A stretch of 41,371 nucleotides of DNA from Lachnospiraceae bacterium (GCA_017469275.1 JAFUGT010000130.1:1-41371), one strand, 5' to 3'. Positions 7,929 through 16,023 are shown, counted from the stretch's first letter. Notes: generated by a model not told the origin, from the sequence alone. Made by a program: numbers and translations.

Positions 7929-9068
7929 ATGTATATACCATATGGACGACAATCAATAGATGATGATGATATAAATGCAGTAGTGGATGTGTTACGGTCT
8001 GACTATCTTACTACAGGACCTAAGGTGTCAGAATTTGAAAAATGTGTGGCAGATTATGTTGGTGCAAAATATGCAGTTGCGGTTTCTAATGGTACGGCGG
8101 CACTTCATGTTGCCTGTCTGGCAGCGGGAATCAAGGAAGGTGATGAGGTGATTACATCTCCCATTACATTTGCTGCTTCAGCCAACTGTGTATTATATTG
8201 TGGAGGAACGCCGGTATTTGCAGATATTAAGAAGGATACATACAATATTGATCCTGAAGATATAGAAAGGAAGATTACAGATAAAACTAAGGCTATTATT
8301 CCTGTGCATTATACCGGACAGCCCTGTGAGATGGATGCGATACATGAGATTGCAAGAAAGCATAACCTGATTGTGATTGAGGATGGCGCACAGGTTATAA
8401 GCGGAGAGTATAAGGGCAGGAAAGTGGGGGCATTATCCGATATGACTACTTTCAGCTTTCATCCGGTCAAACCTGTGACTACCGGTGAGGGTGGAATGAT
8501 AATGACCGATAACAAAGAGCTTTATGATAGGCTCAAGTTATTCAGAACTCATGGGATTACAAGAGAAGACGAATATCTTGAAAATAAATCTATGCCTGTA
8601 AATGATGGCGCATGGTATTATGAACAGTTAGAACTCGGATTTAATTATCGTATAACTGATATTCAGTGTGCTCTTGGCATCTCGCAGATGAAAAAACTAG
8701 ATGGTTTTGCAGAACATAGAAGAAAACTTGCAGCATTATATGACAAGTTGCTTGCGAATTGTGATAATGTAGTGATTCCCTATCAGCATCCGGATTGTCT
8801 GTCTAGCTATCATTTATACATGATTAAAGTTCCGGCAGATAGACGAAAAGAGATATTTGATATTTTAAGGAAAGCAGGAATAGGAGTTAATGTACATTAT
8901 ATTCCTGTTTACAAATTACCATACTATCAAAAGCATGGATTTAAGGATGTATGCTGCCCTAATGCAGAGGAATTTTATTCGAGGGCAATTACCTTACCGC
9001 TTTATGCAGATATGACGGAAGAGCAGGTAGAGTATGTTGTAAAAATACTTAAAGAAATATGCAACTAG
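7929..9068 (+). CDS. pseC: UDP-4-amino-4,6-dideoxy-N-acetyl-L-altrosamine transaminase
   Basis: This 379-aa PLP-dependent aminotransferase of the DegT/DnrJ/EryC1 family makes the 4-amino sugar, the second step of the pseudaminic acid pathway. SNGTAALHVA (53-62) binds the PLP phosphate, EDGAQ (151-155) contacts the cofactor, and the Schiff-base lysine is K181 in FHPVKPVTTGEGG. ATG 7929 is chosen because AAGGAGG at 7913-7919 precedes it; the frame extends back to 7902 inside hepT, where no start is credible. The product is acetylated by PseH, which is not in this window; PseB (dehydratase) is also absent and must be elsewhere. Confidence 0.9.
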   Translation: MYIPYGRQSIDDDDINAVVDVLRSDYLTTGPKVSEFEKCVADYVGAKYAVAVSNGTAALHVACLAAGIKEGDEVITSPITFAASANCVLYCGGTPVFADIKKDTYNIDPEDIERKITDKTKAIIPVHYTGQPCEMDAIHEIARKHNLIVIEDGAQVISGEYKGRKVGALSDMTTFSFHPVKPVTTGEGGMIMTDNKELYDRLKLFRTHGITREDEYLENKSMPVNDGAWYYEQLELGFNYRITDIQCALGISQMKKLDGFAEHRRKLAALYDKLLANCDNVVIPYQHPDCLSSYHLYMIKVPADRRKEIFDILRKAGIGVNVHYIPVYKLPYYQKHGFKDVCCPNAEEFYSRAITLPLYADMTEEQVEYVVKILKEICN

Positions 9069-9097
9069 TATGATTATCTGGAAAGCGATAACAATTT

Positions 9098-10159
9098 ATG
9101 AAAAATGTTGAAAAGGTGTTAAATAAAATATACATTCGTGCAGACGGTAATGATGTGATTGCGACCGGACATATTATGAGATGTCTTTCAATTGCCGAGC
9201 AGATAAGAAAACATGACGTGGAGGTTAGATTTGTTACTGCAGATGATTCGCCTTGCTCGTTGATTGAAGAAAGGGGCTTTTCTGTTGATGTTCTGGGAAC
9301 TGTGTGGAATGATCTTGATAAAGAAATGGATGTTATAGGTAAATATATAGAGGATAATAATGTAACGATTATTCTTGTTGACAGCTACTATGTGACTGAG
9401 AAATACCTGAGTTTTTTGTCGCGGAAAACGAAGGTTGTATATATTGATGACATATATGCATTTGCATATCCGGTCAACACACTTATTAATTATGCGGTAT
9501 TTGCAGATATGAGTGCATACCATGAACTGTATGGAGAAAGAGGCGAGCCGAAATATTTAATTGGTGGAGAATATGTACCAATAAGAGAAGAATTTTTGAA
9601 TGTGGACTGTAGTGTCAAAACTGATGTGAATAAGGTGATGATAACTACCGGAGGCACGGATAGATTAAATGTTACTGGGAATCTGTTAAAAGCTGTTTTA
9701 TGTGATGATAAGCTTAATAAGCTTTATTATCATATAATTGTGGGCAAGTTTAATAAGAATAAAAGTATGCTTGAAACTGCGGCTGCGGCTTCAAACGGAC
9801 ATATTATTCTGCATGAGAATGTAACTAAAATGTCTGCTTACATGACAGAATGTGATTTAGCTGTTTCGGCAGCGGGATCTACACTCTACGAACTTTGTTC
9901 CTGCGGAACTCCTACTATATGCTTAGAGATTGCTGATAATCAAAAAGGTGCATATATGTGGGAAAGGAAAGGCTTGATGAGATATGCGGGTAATGCTGCA
10001 AAGAACTTGGACGGATGTATAAATGAATGTCAGGTCCAACTTCGTGAATTAATAACTGATTATGATACTCGTCTTGAAATGTCACATCGTATGAAAAAAA
10101 TTGTTGATGGCAGGGGAGCAGAAAGGATAGCTGGATATTTAATAGATACAATATCATGA
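9098..10159 (+). CDS. pseG: UDP-2,4-diacetamido-2,4,6-trideoxy-L-altropyranose hydrolase
   Basis: This 353-aa GT-B-fold hydrolase removes UDP from the diacetamido altrose to supply PseI. IYIRADGNDVIATGHIMRCL (11-30) is the family's N-terminal signature, with H25 as probable catalytic base. The C-terminal half shows ITTGGTD and the UDP-binding segment SAAGSTLYELCSCGTPTICL-like motif near 250-270. The start at 9098 has only a weak ribosome site (GGAAAG, distant). It is the last plus-strand gene of the glycan locus; a terminator lies 65 bp downstream. Confidence 0.87.
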   Translation: MKNVEKVLNKIYIRADGNDVIATGHIMRCLSIAEQIRKHDVEVRFVTADDSPCSLIEERGFSVDVLGTVWNDLDKEMDVIGKYIEDNNVTIILVDSYYVTEKYLSFLSRKTKVVYIDDIYAFAYPVNTLINYAVFADMSAYHELYGERGEPKYLIGGEYVPIREEFLNVDCSVKTDVNKVMITTGGTDRLNVTGNLLKAVLCDDKLNKLYYHIIVGKFNKNKSMLETAAAASNGHIILHENVTKMSAYMTECDLAVSAAGSTLYELCSCGTPTICLEIADNQKGAYMWERKGLMRYAGNAAKNLDGCINECQVQLRELITDYDTRLEMSHRMKKIVDGRGAERIAGYLIDTIS

Positions 10160-10223
10160 TTGTCAAAGGACTTTTGTATTGAATTATACTTAAAGTAATT
10201 GAATAGAGGAATACAGATATCAG

Positions 10224-10254
10224 AAATGGCAGGGACTCATACCCCTGCCATTTT
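10224..10254 (+). terminator. Terminator after pseG, overlapping the 3' end of the opposite glycosyltransferase gene
   Basis: The arms AAATGGCAGGG (10224-10234) and CCCTGCCATTT (10243-10253) are perfectly complementary around an 8-base loop and end in a short T run. The minus-strand gene stops at 10237, inside the hairpin, so one structure probably serves both converging transcripts. Confidence 0.75.
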
Positions 10255-12597
10255 CAACATCTTCTGAAGTTTGATTTTGTAACTGTGTTCGTTCTTTACT
10301 TTTTCCTGTCCGTTTTTTGCAATCTCTATTCGTTCATCTTCATGCTCAAGATAATAAGCAATCTTATTAAGCAGATCTTCCTGACTTTCATACACTTCAA
10401 GGTCTTTACCGATTTCGAAGTATTCGGGTATTTCAGCCTGATAATTAGTCAGAAGAAATCCACCTGCCCCCATAGTGTCGAACATGCGAAGAGGCATACC
10501 TGTGCGGATTGGGCGGTTGGTCATGCTTAAGTTGATCTTGCTGCATTTGAATATCTTGGGCATCATGGTAACGGAGTCGGCACCACCTCTGAAATTAGCT
10601 TTCGGGAAGCGGGAAACATCACTTAATGTCCACAGATCCAGTTTGAAATGTTCTGATATATTCTTAAGCGTCATGAACCGTTCCTGTTCGGTACATTTGT
10701 ATCCGATGTATGTATCGGCAATTATCGCTCTGTCATCTTCGGTGTAGTCCTCGCCTAGAGGATACCAGCCGGCTTCTTTCTTGAACTGTTTTACAAAATC
10801 ATCTGTTAAGGCATCTTCCAAGAAATTATAGCCATATACGTTGAGCTGGGCGGCAATCAGACCGTCTACATAACCTTTAACAAATGGTGACAGGTCTTTG
10901 ACAATATCGTTATATTTGCATTTTTCCTCATAGGTCGATCCGATAAATGATATATCACAATCATAATTCTTATGGTCTTCCTCAGTAAGTTCAAATGAAT
11001 TCCAGGCTTCATAATCACAGGCCAAAGGCATATAATAAATGTTATCCGGATTCTTTGGAGCGAACTTGTTGTATTGGCTCTGATCGAACATGAATATTCT
11101 ATTAAATGGAAGCTCAATAGTGTTTGAAAATAATTCAAAATCAGGATTGTCAACGGTCCAGCTTACGTAAGGAATCTTGAAAACATTACAACATCTCGCG
11201 ATGATCGGAATGAAATTGACAGTGAAGACACAGTCGTATTTCTTTCCGGCATTAATGCTGTTTTCCAATTTGTCTGCTAAGGCAGTAAGATAATCCTGAT
11301 CATAGTCGTAGCTGGTGAATTCTTTGGTCATGTAATCCACATCATAATCAAGATATTTGAAGCCATTGGATATGCCATCCTCGCAGATTGAACCGCGTTT
11401 GCAGAATAAAATGTGGTATTTTTTATTGTCTGCAGCTTTTGAACTGTTATTGATCGGTTCATCAATTTGGCTGTTTCTTGTAGTATTAGAAAGGTTTGCT
11501 TCAGTGCAATTATCTTGAGGAATATAGGAATGTGAAACGTTGGACTGCTTTCCAAACTTTATAAGCAGTTCATCGCGGAAACTTTCCAACTGCTCTTTCG
11601 TAAGCCTGTAATCCACAAAATTCAACATAAGATTATCAAATGCATTGCTTTCCCAGAAACGGAACGGATTAGTCTTGTAATCAGGAACCTCATTTAATAT
11701 AGTCTCGCGCATCTCTATGAAATAGTCGTAAGAACGGTCAGGGAACTCCTGGAAGATCTCCCAGAGCATGTACACATAATATTTCTCAAGGAACATCCAC
11801 TCTATGCAGTCTTTGGTGGTTATGCTTGATAAGGTTTCCTCCTCAAACAATCTTCTCTCTTTGCAAGTCTCAAGGAAACCCAGTGCGATGGTCATCTTGT
11901 CAAGCTGATATTCCTGACTCTTTCTTTGCACTGTTCCTTCAGGATTGACAAAATAATGGTAAAGTGCTTCGTCTATTCTATAGTAGGATTTGGCATAGAG
12001 AAATGCCAGATAGCAGAAAAAGATATCTTCGTATCTTATCTGCTCCGGACAGAATATATCATTATCCTCAAGAAAGGATTTTTTGAATACTTTGCTCCAA
12101 AGAGCCGTGATACCTATCTGATCGCCGATGAATTTGGCACGTATCTCCGGTTTTGTGAGGTCAAGATAACCATTGTCGCCAAGTTTCTTAACGGGTGTGC
12201 GGTGCTTTTCGTCCCTTGCAAGATCCCAGCGGCACTCAACAAAATCGCAGTCGTATTTCTCAATGGCAGATATCATTTTCTCAAACATGGTGACATCAAT
12301 CCAGTCATCGGAATCCACATAACCTATATATGGCGCTGACGCATATTCCAAGGCTACGTTTCTCGCAGTGCCCTGGCGCCGGTTCTCGGTAAAGTTGATA
12401 ACGATTATATTGTCGGGATATTGTTCCTCGAGTGAGGTGAGTTTTGCAAGAGTGCCATCGGTTGAGGCATCATTTACAAATATGAGCTCTATATTCTCGA
12501 AACCTAATGTCTGATTCTTCAAACTGTTGAAGCATCGGTCCAGATATTGTTCTACATTGTAACACGGAAGTATAATGCTGATTTTTTTGTTGTTCAT
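10237..12597 (-). CDS. Two-domain glycosyltransferase: GT2 plus CgeB/DUF3880-type C-terminal domain
   Basis: This 786-aa protein begins with a GT-A family 2 domain (about 5-230): SIILPCYNVEQYLD, VNDASTDGT and the metal-binding DSDD at 95-98. After a helical region and an Asn/Ser-rich linker (about 346-392), a second domain (393-786) resembles the CgeB/DUF3880 plus glycosyl-transferases group 1 (GT-B-like) family: YVSWTVDNPDFELF, FMFDQSQYNKF, DISFIGSTYEEK, and the C-terminal MRMFDTMGAGGFLLTN with the YESQEDLLNKI tail. Such double enzymes are common in Lachnospiraceae near flagellar or surface-glycan genes. Acceptor and sugars are unknown; the nearby Pse pathway makes flagellin or surface glycan plausible. 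AAGGAGG precedes ATG 12597. I see no clear promoter for it. Confidence 0.85.
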   Translation of the reverse strand: MNNKKISIILPCYNVEQYLDRCFNSLKNQTLGFENIELIFVNDASTDGTLAKLTSLEEQYPDNIIVINFTENRRQGTARNVALEYASAPYIGYVDSDDWIDVTMFEKMISAIEKYDCDFVECRWDLARDEKHRTPVKKLGDNGYLDLTKPEIRAKFIGDQIGITALWSKVFKKSFLEDNDIFCPEQIRYEDIFFCYLAFLYAKSYYRIDEALYHYFVNPEGTVQRKSQEYQLDKMTIALGFLETCKERRLFEEETLSSITTKDCIEWMFLEKYYVYMLWEIFQEFPDRSYDYFIEMRETILNEVPDYKTNPFRFWESNAFDNLMLNFVDYRLTKEQLESFRDELLIKFGKQSNVSHSYIPQDNCTEANLSNTTRNSQIDEPINNSSKAADNKKYHILFCKRGSICEDGISNGFKYLDYDVDYMTKEFTSYDYDQDYLTALADKLENSINAGKKYDCVFTVNFIPIIARCCNVFKIPYVSWTVDNPDFELFSNTIELPFNRIFMFDQSQYNKFAPKNPDNIYYMPLACDYEAWNSFELTEEDHKNYDCDISFIGSTYEEKCKYNDIVKDLSPFVKGYVDGLIAAQLNVYGYNFLEDALTDDFVKQFKKEAGWYPLGEDYTEDDRAIIADTYIGYKCTEQERFMTLKNISEHFKLDLWTLSDVSRFPKANFRGGADSVTMMPKIFKCSKINLSMTNRPIRTGMPLRMFDTMGAGGFLLTNYQAEIPEYFEIGKDLEVYESQEDLLNKIAYYLEHEDERIEIAKNGQEKVKNEHSYKIKLQKMLKMAGV

Positions 12598-12621
12598 GAT
12601 ATCTGTCCCCCTCCTTACAAA

Positions 12622-12659
12622 TTGCCAATATTGACAATGGCATAACTGGCAGTTATAAT
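12622..12659 (+). promoter_or_regulatory. Consensus SigA promoter with two overlapping dyads, upstream of the 31-aa peptide gene
   Basis: TTGACA (12631-12636), a 17-bp spacer and TATAAT (12654-12659) form a perfect consensus promoter. The -35 is embedded in a 16-bp near-palindrome, TTGCCAATATTGACAA (12622-12637). The spacer and -10 overlap a second dyad, ATAACTG-G-CAGTTAT (12642-12656), with perfect 7-bp arms. The dyads look like operators that could restrain an otherwise very strong promoter, possibly acting also on the divergent glycosyltransferase gene. Confidence 0.75.
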
Positions 12660-12673
12660 ATATGTGTTGTCTT

Positions 12674-12690
12674 CTCCTTTAAGAAAGGAG
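12674..12690 (+). promoter_or_regulatory. Hairpin masking the ribosome binding site of the 31-aa peptide
   Basis: CTCCTTT (12674-12680), loop AAG, AAAGGAG (12684-12690) form a perfect 7-bp stem. The 3' arm is the Shine-Dalgarno sequence (AAAGGAGG, 12684-12691) of the ATG at 12698. The predicted transcript starts near 12666, so the hairpin is almost at the mRNA 5' end, as in several type I toxin mRNAs whose translation needs a conformational change or processing. Confidence 0.7.
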
Positions 12691-12697
12691 GTGAAAT

Positions 12698-12793
12698 ATG
12701 CCAATTGTAGTATCTTTTATAATCTCTGTTATGGCAGGTATGGTTTGCCACTATATTTGCAAGTGGCTAGATGGGGATGGCAAAGACAACTAG
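12698..12793 (+). CDS. 31-residue hydrophobic membrane peptide, putative type I toxin
   Basis: A 31-aa open frame (ATG 12698, TAG 12791) encodes a peptide with one membrane span (MPIVVSFIISVMAGMVCHYI) followed by a short charged tail (CKWLDGDGKDN). It has its own consensus promoter, a strong but hairpin-sequestered ribosome site, and a terminator about 60 bp after the stop. A second promoter points back at the mRNA 3' end from the opposite strand. Size, topology and layout are those of type I toxins (compare TxpA/RatA and BsrG/SR4 of Bacillus); toxicity is inferred. Alternatives are a regulatory or stress membrane micropeptide. I recall no characterised homologue. Confidence 0.7.
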   Translation: MPIVVSFIISVMAGMVCHYICKWLDGDGKDN

Positions 12794-12844
12794 CCCGAAC
12801 AGTTACTTCGCTGTGTGGCAAGTAGAATATTATACTGCCACAAA

Positions 12845-12954
12845 GAAGGAGAAACCCCGGAAGTCGGAAGCTTCTGGGGTTTCGTTTTGTGCAATATGCC
12901 TTGTAATATCTTTTTGCCTGTTCACACTATAACACATCCCCATCTGATATGCAA
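12845..12954 (-). ncRNA. Putative antisense RNA converging on the 31-aa peptide mRNA
   Basis: On the minus strand, TTGCAT (12949-12954), a 17-bp spacer and TATAGT (12926-12931) form a good SigA promoter. A transcript would start near 12919 and run toward the peptide gene; if it stops at the shared hairpin it is about 70 nt and overlaps the 3' untranslated end of the peptide mRNA. The RNA itself is inferred from the promoter and terminator only. Confidence 0.5.
12851..12890 (+). terminator. Probably bidirectional terminator of peptide mRNA and antisense RNA
   Basis: GAAACCCC-G-GAAG pairs with CTTC-T-GGGGTTTC (12851-12883, one G-U) around a 7-base loop. The plus-strand product runs into GTTTTGT. 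The minus-strand product runs into TTTCTCCTTCTTT, which is pyrimidine-rich though not a clean T run. Confidence 0.75.
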
Positions 12955-13060
12955 GCAAAACCTTATTGCCATCGGTATAAAAATGCTTACAAGCACAGTA
13001 TATCAGATAAATCCCAAAATTAAAAGACAAAATCGATATTTACAATGGAGAAGCCTGTCG

Positions 13061-13089
13061 TTGACACAATCTGGCGACTAATTTATAAT
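13061..13089 (+). promoter_or_regulatory. Consensus SigA promoter upstream of the MITE and lipoprotein gene
   Basis: TTGACA (13061-13066), 17 bp, TATAAT (13084-13089) is a perfect consensus. The MITE-like element begins 27 bp after the -10, so the promoter now drives the lipoprotein gene through a long structured leader of about 260 nt. Confidence 0.75.
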
Positions 13090-13105
13090 TCAGTTATGCA
13101 ATTGC

Positions 13106-13337
13106 CTAAATCATAATAGGTAATTGCGAAACTCATTAATACAGTTGATTGCCTTGTGCATGTTGTACAGATTCCATACGCAGGTGCTTTGGAGCCGCCG
13201 GCACTTAACGAATGCGAAGCATGAGTTTAGTGCCGCTGCGTGCGACGAGCAGCGAGAGCGTGCCTGCAATGGAACTGTCAATATGCACAAAGGCAAAACA
13301 AAGAATAAGCGTTTCGCAATCACCTACTAAATCATAA
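13106..13337. mobile_element. MITE-like element (210 bp) with 16-bp inverted ends and 11-bp target duplication
   Basis: The element spans 13117-13326. Its ends, TAGGTAATTGCGAAAC (13117-13132) and GTTTCGCAATCACCTA (13311-13326), are inverted repeats with 15 of 16 matches. The direct repeat CTAAATCATAA flanks it exactly at 13106-13116 and 13327-13337, as expected of a target-site duplication. The interior continues to pair: TTGCCTTGTGCAT with ATGCACAAAGGCAA, CAGATTCCAT with ATGGAACTG, GCAGG with CCTGC, CCGGCACT with AGTGCCG. The whole element can therefore fold into one long rod. It has no coding capacity; the 68-70 codon frames on both strands follow from the palindrome. An 11-bp duplication recalls IS4/IS231-type transposases, but the source is unknown. 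Confidence 0.8.
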
Positions 13338-13359
13338 GAATGAAGGGAGAAAATTGATT

Positions 13360-15063
13360 ATGAGAAGATTAATTCGAACCGTGATGACATTATTGACGAT
13401 AATGCTTATGGCGGGATTTTGCCAGGGTTGCGGACAGACAGGTGGGAGACAGGAAGCGAAAGAGGATATTGATGTTACGGAAAATGCAGAGGAAACCAAA
13501 GAAGATGACCAAAGTGCCAAAGAAGCGGCCAGGGCATCTGATGAAGCTTCTCCTGCAGCCGATGAAGATAACGGACAGCAGGACGAGACTTCTTACAAAG
13601 GACCGCTTAAGTTGGTGATAGAGAACAAATCCCATGAAGAATATAAGGAACCGGATTCTTACAATGTTCTGATGTCAGGCAGTTATGCCAAGGCTTATCT
13701 TGCTGATGAGTGTAAGGTGGCATATCCCGAATTGGAAAAGTCCTTAGAGGCATTTAACAAGCAGCAGGAGGAAGAATATCTTAAGACATATGAAGAGTAT
13801 TTGAATGAGGCAAAGAGCTGGTATGAGGAGGCAGAGGATAAAGAAAGCTTTGCTCAGTATTCATTGGATAAAGAAATTGATATAACAAGAGCTGATGATG
13901 CCTTTTTGTGTATCAGGGTAAATGAGAGCGATTATATGGGAGGCGCCCATGGCTCCTACGGAAGCGGCGGCTATAATTTTGATTCGGTTTCCGGAAAAGA
14001 ACTTACTCTAAAAGATGTGATTCCGGATATTGAAGCTCTTCGGACTGTAGTTAAGGACAAGATCGTAGAGAAGTATTCAGACAGCATATTACTTGATTCC
14101 CTGGACGAGTCTATACCTGAATATCTCACAGGAGAAGCCAATCAGGGCTGTTCGTGGTTCATAACTCCCGATGGAGTTGACATTTACTTTGGCATTTACC
14201 AGCTTGGCGCTTATGCTTCCGGAACACAGACAGTAAGTATTACCTATGATGAACATCCGGAGTTGTTCTTTGACGGCTTTCGTAAGCAGGAGGACAATTA
14301 TGTGGAAAAGGTCAGTATCTGGGATACGATCACAACGGATATAAATGGTGACGGAACGAAGGATACGTTAATGATAGAACCGGAAACTGACGATTACGAT
14401 TGGGTAAACAGTTTATATATCACAGTTAACGGTGAGAAAAATACTATGGAGGTATATGGATACGATACAACTCCCTATCTTGTTCATGTAGGTGGCAAGA
14501 CATATATCTATGTTCATATGACTATGGAAAATGATTACAGTACCACCCGCGCATTTCGTGTAAATGGGAACAAGGTGGAAATGATCGGTGAGTATGGCGG
14601 ATACATAACAGGTGATCTTCCTGTGCCGGATTACGAATCTGATTGGATTACCACCTGGGAGGCACCATTTACATCTCCAAGCGATATATATATTGGCGAT
14701 ATTATTCAGATATTCTCGACTCATACGGGAATTGCAAAGGCTTATATAAATGATAATGGCGAACTTATAAAACCTGAGGATTACTACTATGCCATGAAGA
14801 GTGATGATTATAATATGACCTCTAAGAAGGATTTAACGGCAGATATGGTAGATAAGGAGAGTTTGGAAGTTGCATCAGAGAAAGTAACTGTTCCGGCGAA
14901 AACCAGGCTTTCGGTCTACGGTACCAAGGGAGAAGATATAGTTGATCTTATAGATGAAAAAGGTAATATATATAGATTTTCCATAAAGACGGGTGATTGG
15001 CCACAGACAATAGATGGTACGGATATCGAGGAATTATTTGACGGAATAATGTTTGCAGGTTAA
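13360..15063 (+). CDS. Lipoprotein with RsiV-like DUF3298 domain
   Basis: This 567-aa secreted lipoprotein has a basic start, hydrophobic core and cysteines at 21 and 24 (CQGC) as likely lipidation site. A long acidic linker (about 30-80, rich in E, D and A) follows. Residues about 85-305 resemble the DUF4163/DUF3298 pair of the anti-sigma factor RsiV, including ADDAFLCIRVN, MGGAHG and GKELTLKDVIPD. The C-terminal half contains DINGDGTKDTL, a calcium-loop-like segment, and is otherwise unrecognised. There is no membrane-spanning anti-sigma region and no adjacent sigma factor, so a sensory or cell-wall role is open. ATG 13360 is preferred (GGGAG about 11 bases upstream); TTG 13354 is the alternative. 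Expression should depend on the promoter at 13061 through the inserted element. Confidence 0.75.
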   Translation: MRRLIRTVMTLLTIMLMAGFCQGCGQTGGRQEAKEDIDVTENAEETKEDDQSAKEAARASDEASPAADEDNGQQDETSYKGPLKLVIENKSHEEYKEPDSYNVLMSGSYAKAYLADECKVAYPELEKSLEAFNKQQEEEYLKTYEEYLNEAKSWYEEAEDKESFAQYSLDKEIDITRADDAFLCIRVNESDYMGGAHGSYGSGGYNFDSVSGKELTLKDVIPDIEALRTVVKDKIVEKYSDSILLDSLDESIPEYLTGEANQGCSWFITPDGVDIYFGIYQLGAYASGTQTVSITYDEHPELFFDGFRKQEDNYVEKVSIWDTITTDINGDGTKDTLMIEPETDDYDWVNSLYITVNGEKNTMEVYGYDTTPYLVHVGGKTYIYVHMTMENDYSTTRAFRVNGNKVEMIGEYGGYITGDLPVPDYESDWITTWEAPFTSPSDIYIGDIIQIFSTHTGIAKAYINDNGELIKPEDYYYAMKSDDYNMTSKKDLTADMVDKESLEVASEKVTVPAKTRLSVYGTKGEDIVDLIDEKGNIYRFSIKTGDWPQTIDGTDIEELFDGIMFAG

Positions 15064-15245
15064 GGTTATGATTCATATAGAGGCTGCTTTAGTTTAATAT
15101 TGAAAGTGTTTTTCTTTATAAAAAATTTGCGTATATTTTCTAACATTTGACAGATACTACATACAGAAAGTGCCATTAAGAACAATGCAGTAATGTGAGG
15201 CTGATAATGTATGGCAAGTATCTTAAAATGGAGGAATTACGAATT

Positions 15246-15794
15246 ATGAAAGCAACCGGAATTGTAAGAAGGATAGACGAGCTTGGAAGAATTGTTGTAC
15301 CGAAGGAAATAAGACGCACCCTGCGGATTAGAGAGGGTGACCCGTTAGAGATATTTACTGATAAGGATGGAGAGATTATTTTAAAAAAGTATTCTCCTAT
15401 CGGAGAGTTGTCCATATTTGCTCAGGAATATGTGGATGCTACGGCGAACATCCTGGGATGTCCGGTGTGCGTGACGGACAGAGATCAGATCATAGCTGTT
15501 TCCGGTATCTCTAAGAAAACTCTGCTGGGAAAGCCGCTGCACAAGGAATTGGAAGATGCGATTAATGACAGAGAAGCTATAATGGCAAGAAAAGGCGAGA
15601 AGAGATATATCAGGATTACAGGTGAAAATGATGATATTTATGAGGGTGAGATCGTACAGACAATCATATGTGAGGGAGATGCCATAGGGGCAGTGATTAT
15701 CCTTAATAAAGATGCCAAAAACCCTCTGACAGAGATCGAGAGAAAAGCTGCGATCATAGCCGCCAATTTCCTAGGTAAGCAGATGGAAGGCTAA
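15246..15794 (+). CDS. spoVT: Stage V sporulation protein T, AbrB-family transcription factor
   Basis: This 182-aa protein has an N-terminal swapped-hairpin AbrB DNA-binding domain (MKATGIVRRIDELGRIVVPK, then EIRRTLRIREGDPLEIF) and a C-terminal GAF domain (about 55-180), the architecture and length of SpoVT, a forespore regulator of late sigma-G genes. GGAGGA at 15230-15235 sets ATG 15246; the frame extends to 15195 without a ribosome site. It stands at the head of the sporulation/division block also conserved in Bacillus, where other genes (yabM, yabN) intervene; those are absent here. I saw no confident sigma-G promoter. Confidence 0.95.
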   Translation: MKATGIVRRIDELGRIVVPKEIRRTLRIREGDPLEIFTDKDGEIILKKYSPIGELSIFAQEYVDATANILGCPVCVTDRDQIIAVSGISKKTLLGKPLHKELEDAINDREAIMARKGEKRYIRITGENDDIYEGEIVQTIICEGDAIGAVIILNKDAKNPLTEIERKAAIIAANFLGKQMEG

Positions 15795-15994
15795 AAATCA
15801 AGGTAAATCAATGGTTTCATTGAAAAATGAGTCATAAAATCCACAAAAAGTCTATAGTCAAAGTATACAAAAGGATACTGGATTATATGTGCAAAATATA
15901 TAAATCAAATTAGCAAATTGAATATAATTTGACACGTTTCAACTCGAAAAATTCTACTAATTTGTACAAAAAAACGAAGAATATAGGGAATTGC

Positions 15995-16023
15995 TTGACA
16001 AACTACCATTAAACGAGTATAAC
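15995..16023 (+). promoter_or_regulatory. SigA promoter of the HU gene
   Basis: TTGACA (15995-16000), 17 bp, TATAAC (16018-16023) lie about 65 bp before the HU ribosome site GAGGAGG. The rest of the 302-bp gap after spoVT (15795-15994) is AT-rich; I recognise nothing else in it. Confidence 0.7.

Noticed and set aside
12830-13030. 66-codon minus-strand frame
   Set aside because: It covers the terminator and the antisense promoter and lacks a ribosome site; the antisense RNA is better read as non-coding.
13111-13330. 70- and 68-codon frames on both strands
   Set aside because: They coincide with the MITE-like palindrome, which makes open frames mirror each other; no ribosome site or protein-like pattern.
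15064-15245. Sigma-G promoter for spoVT
   Set aside because: I tried several pairs of -35 and -10 like motifs, but none had both good matches and correct spacing.
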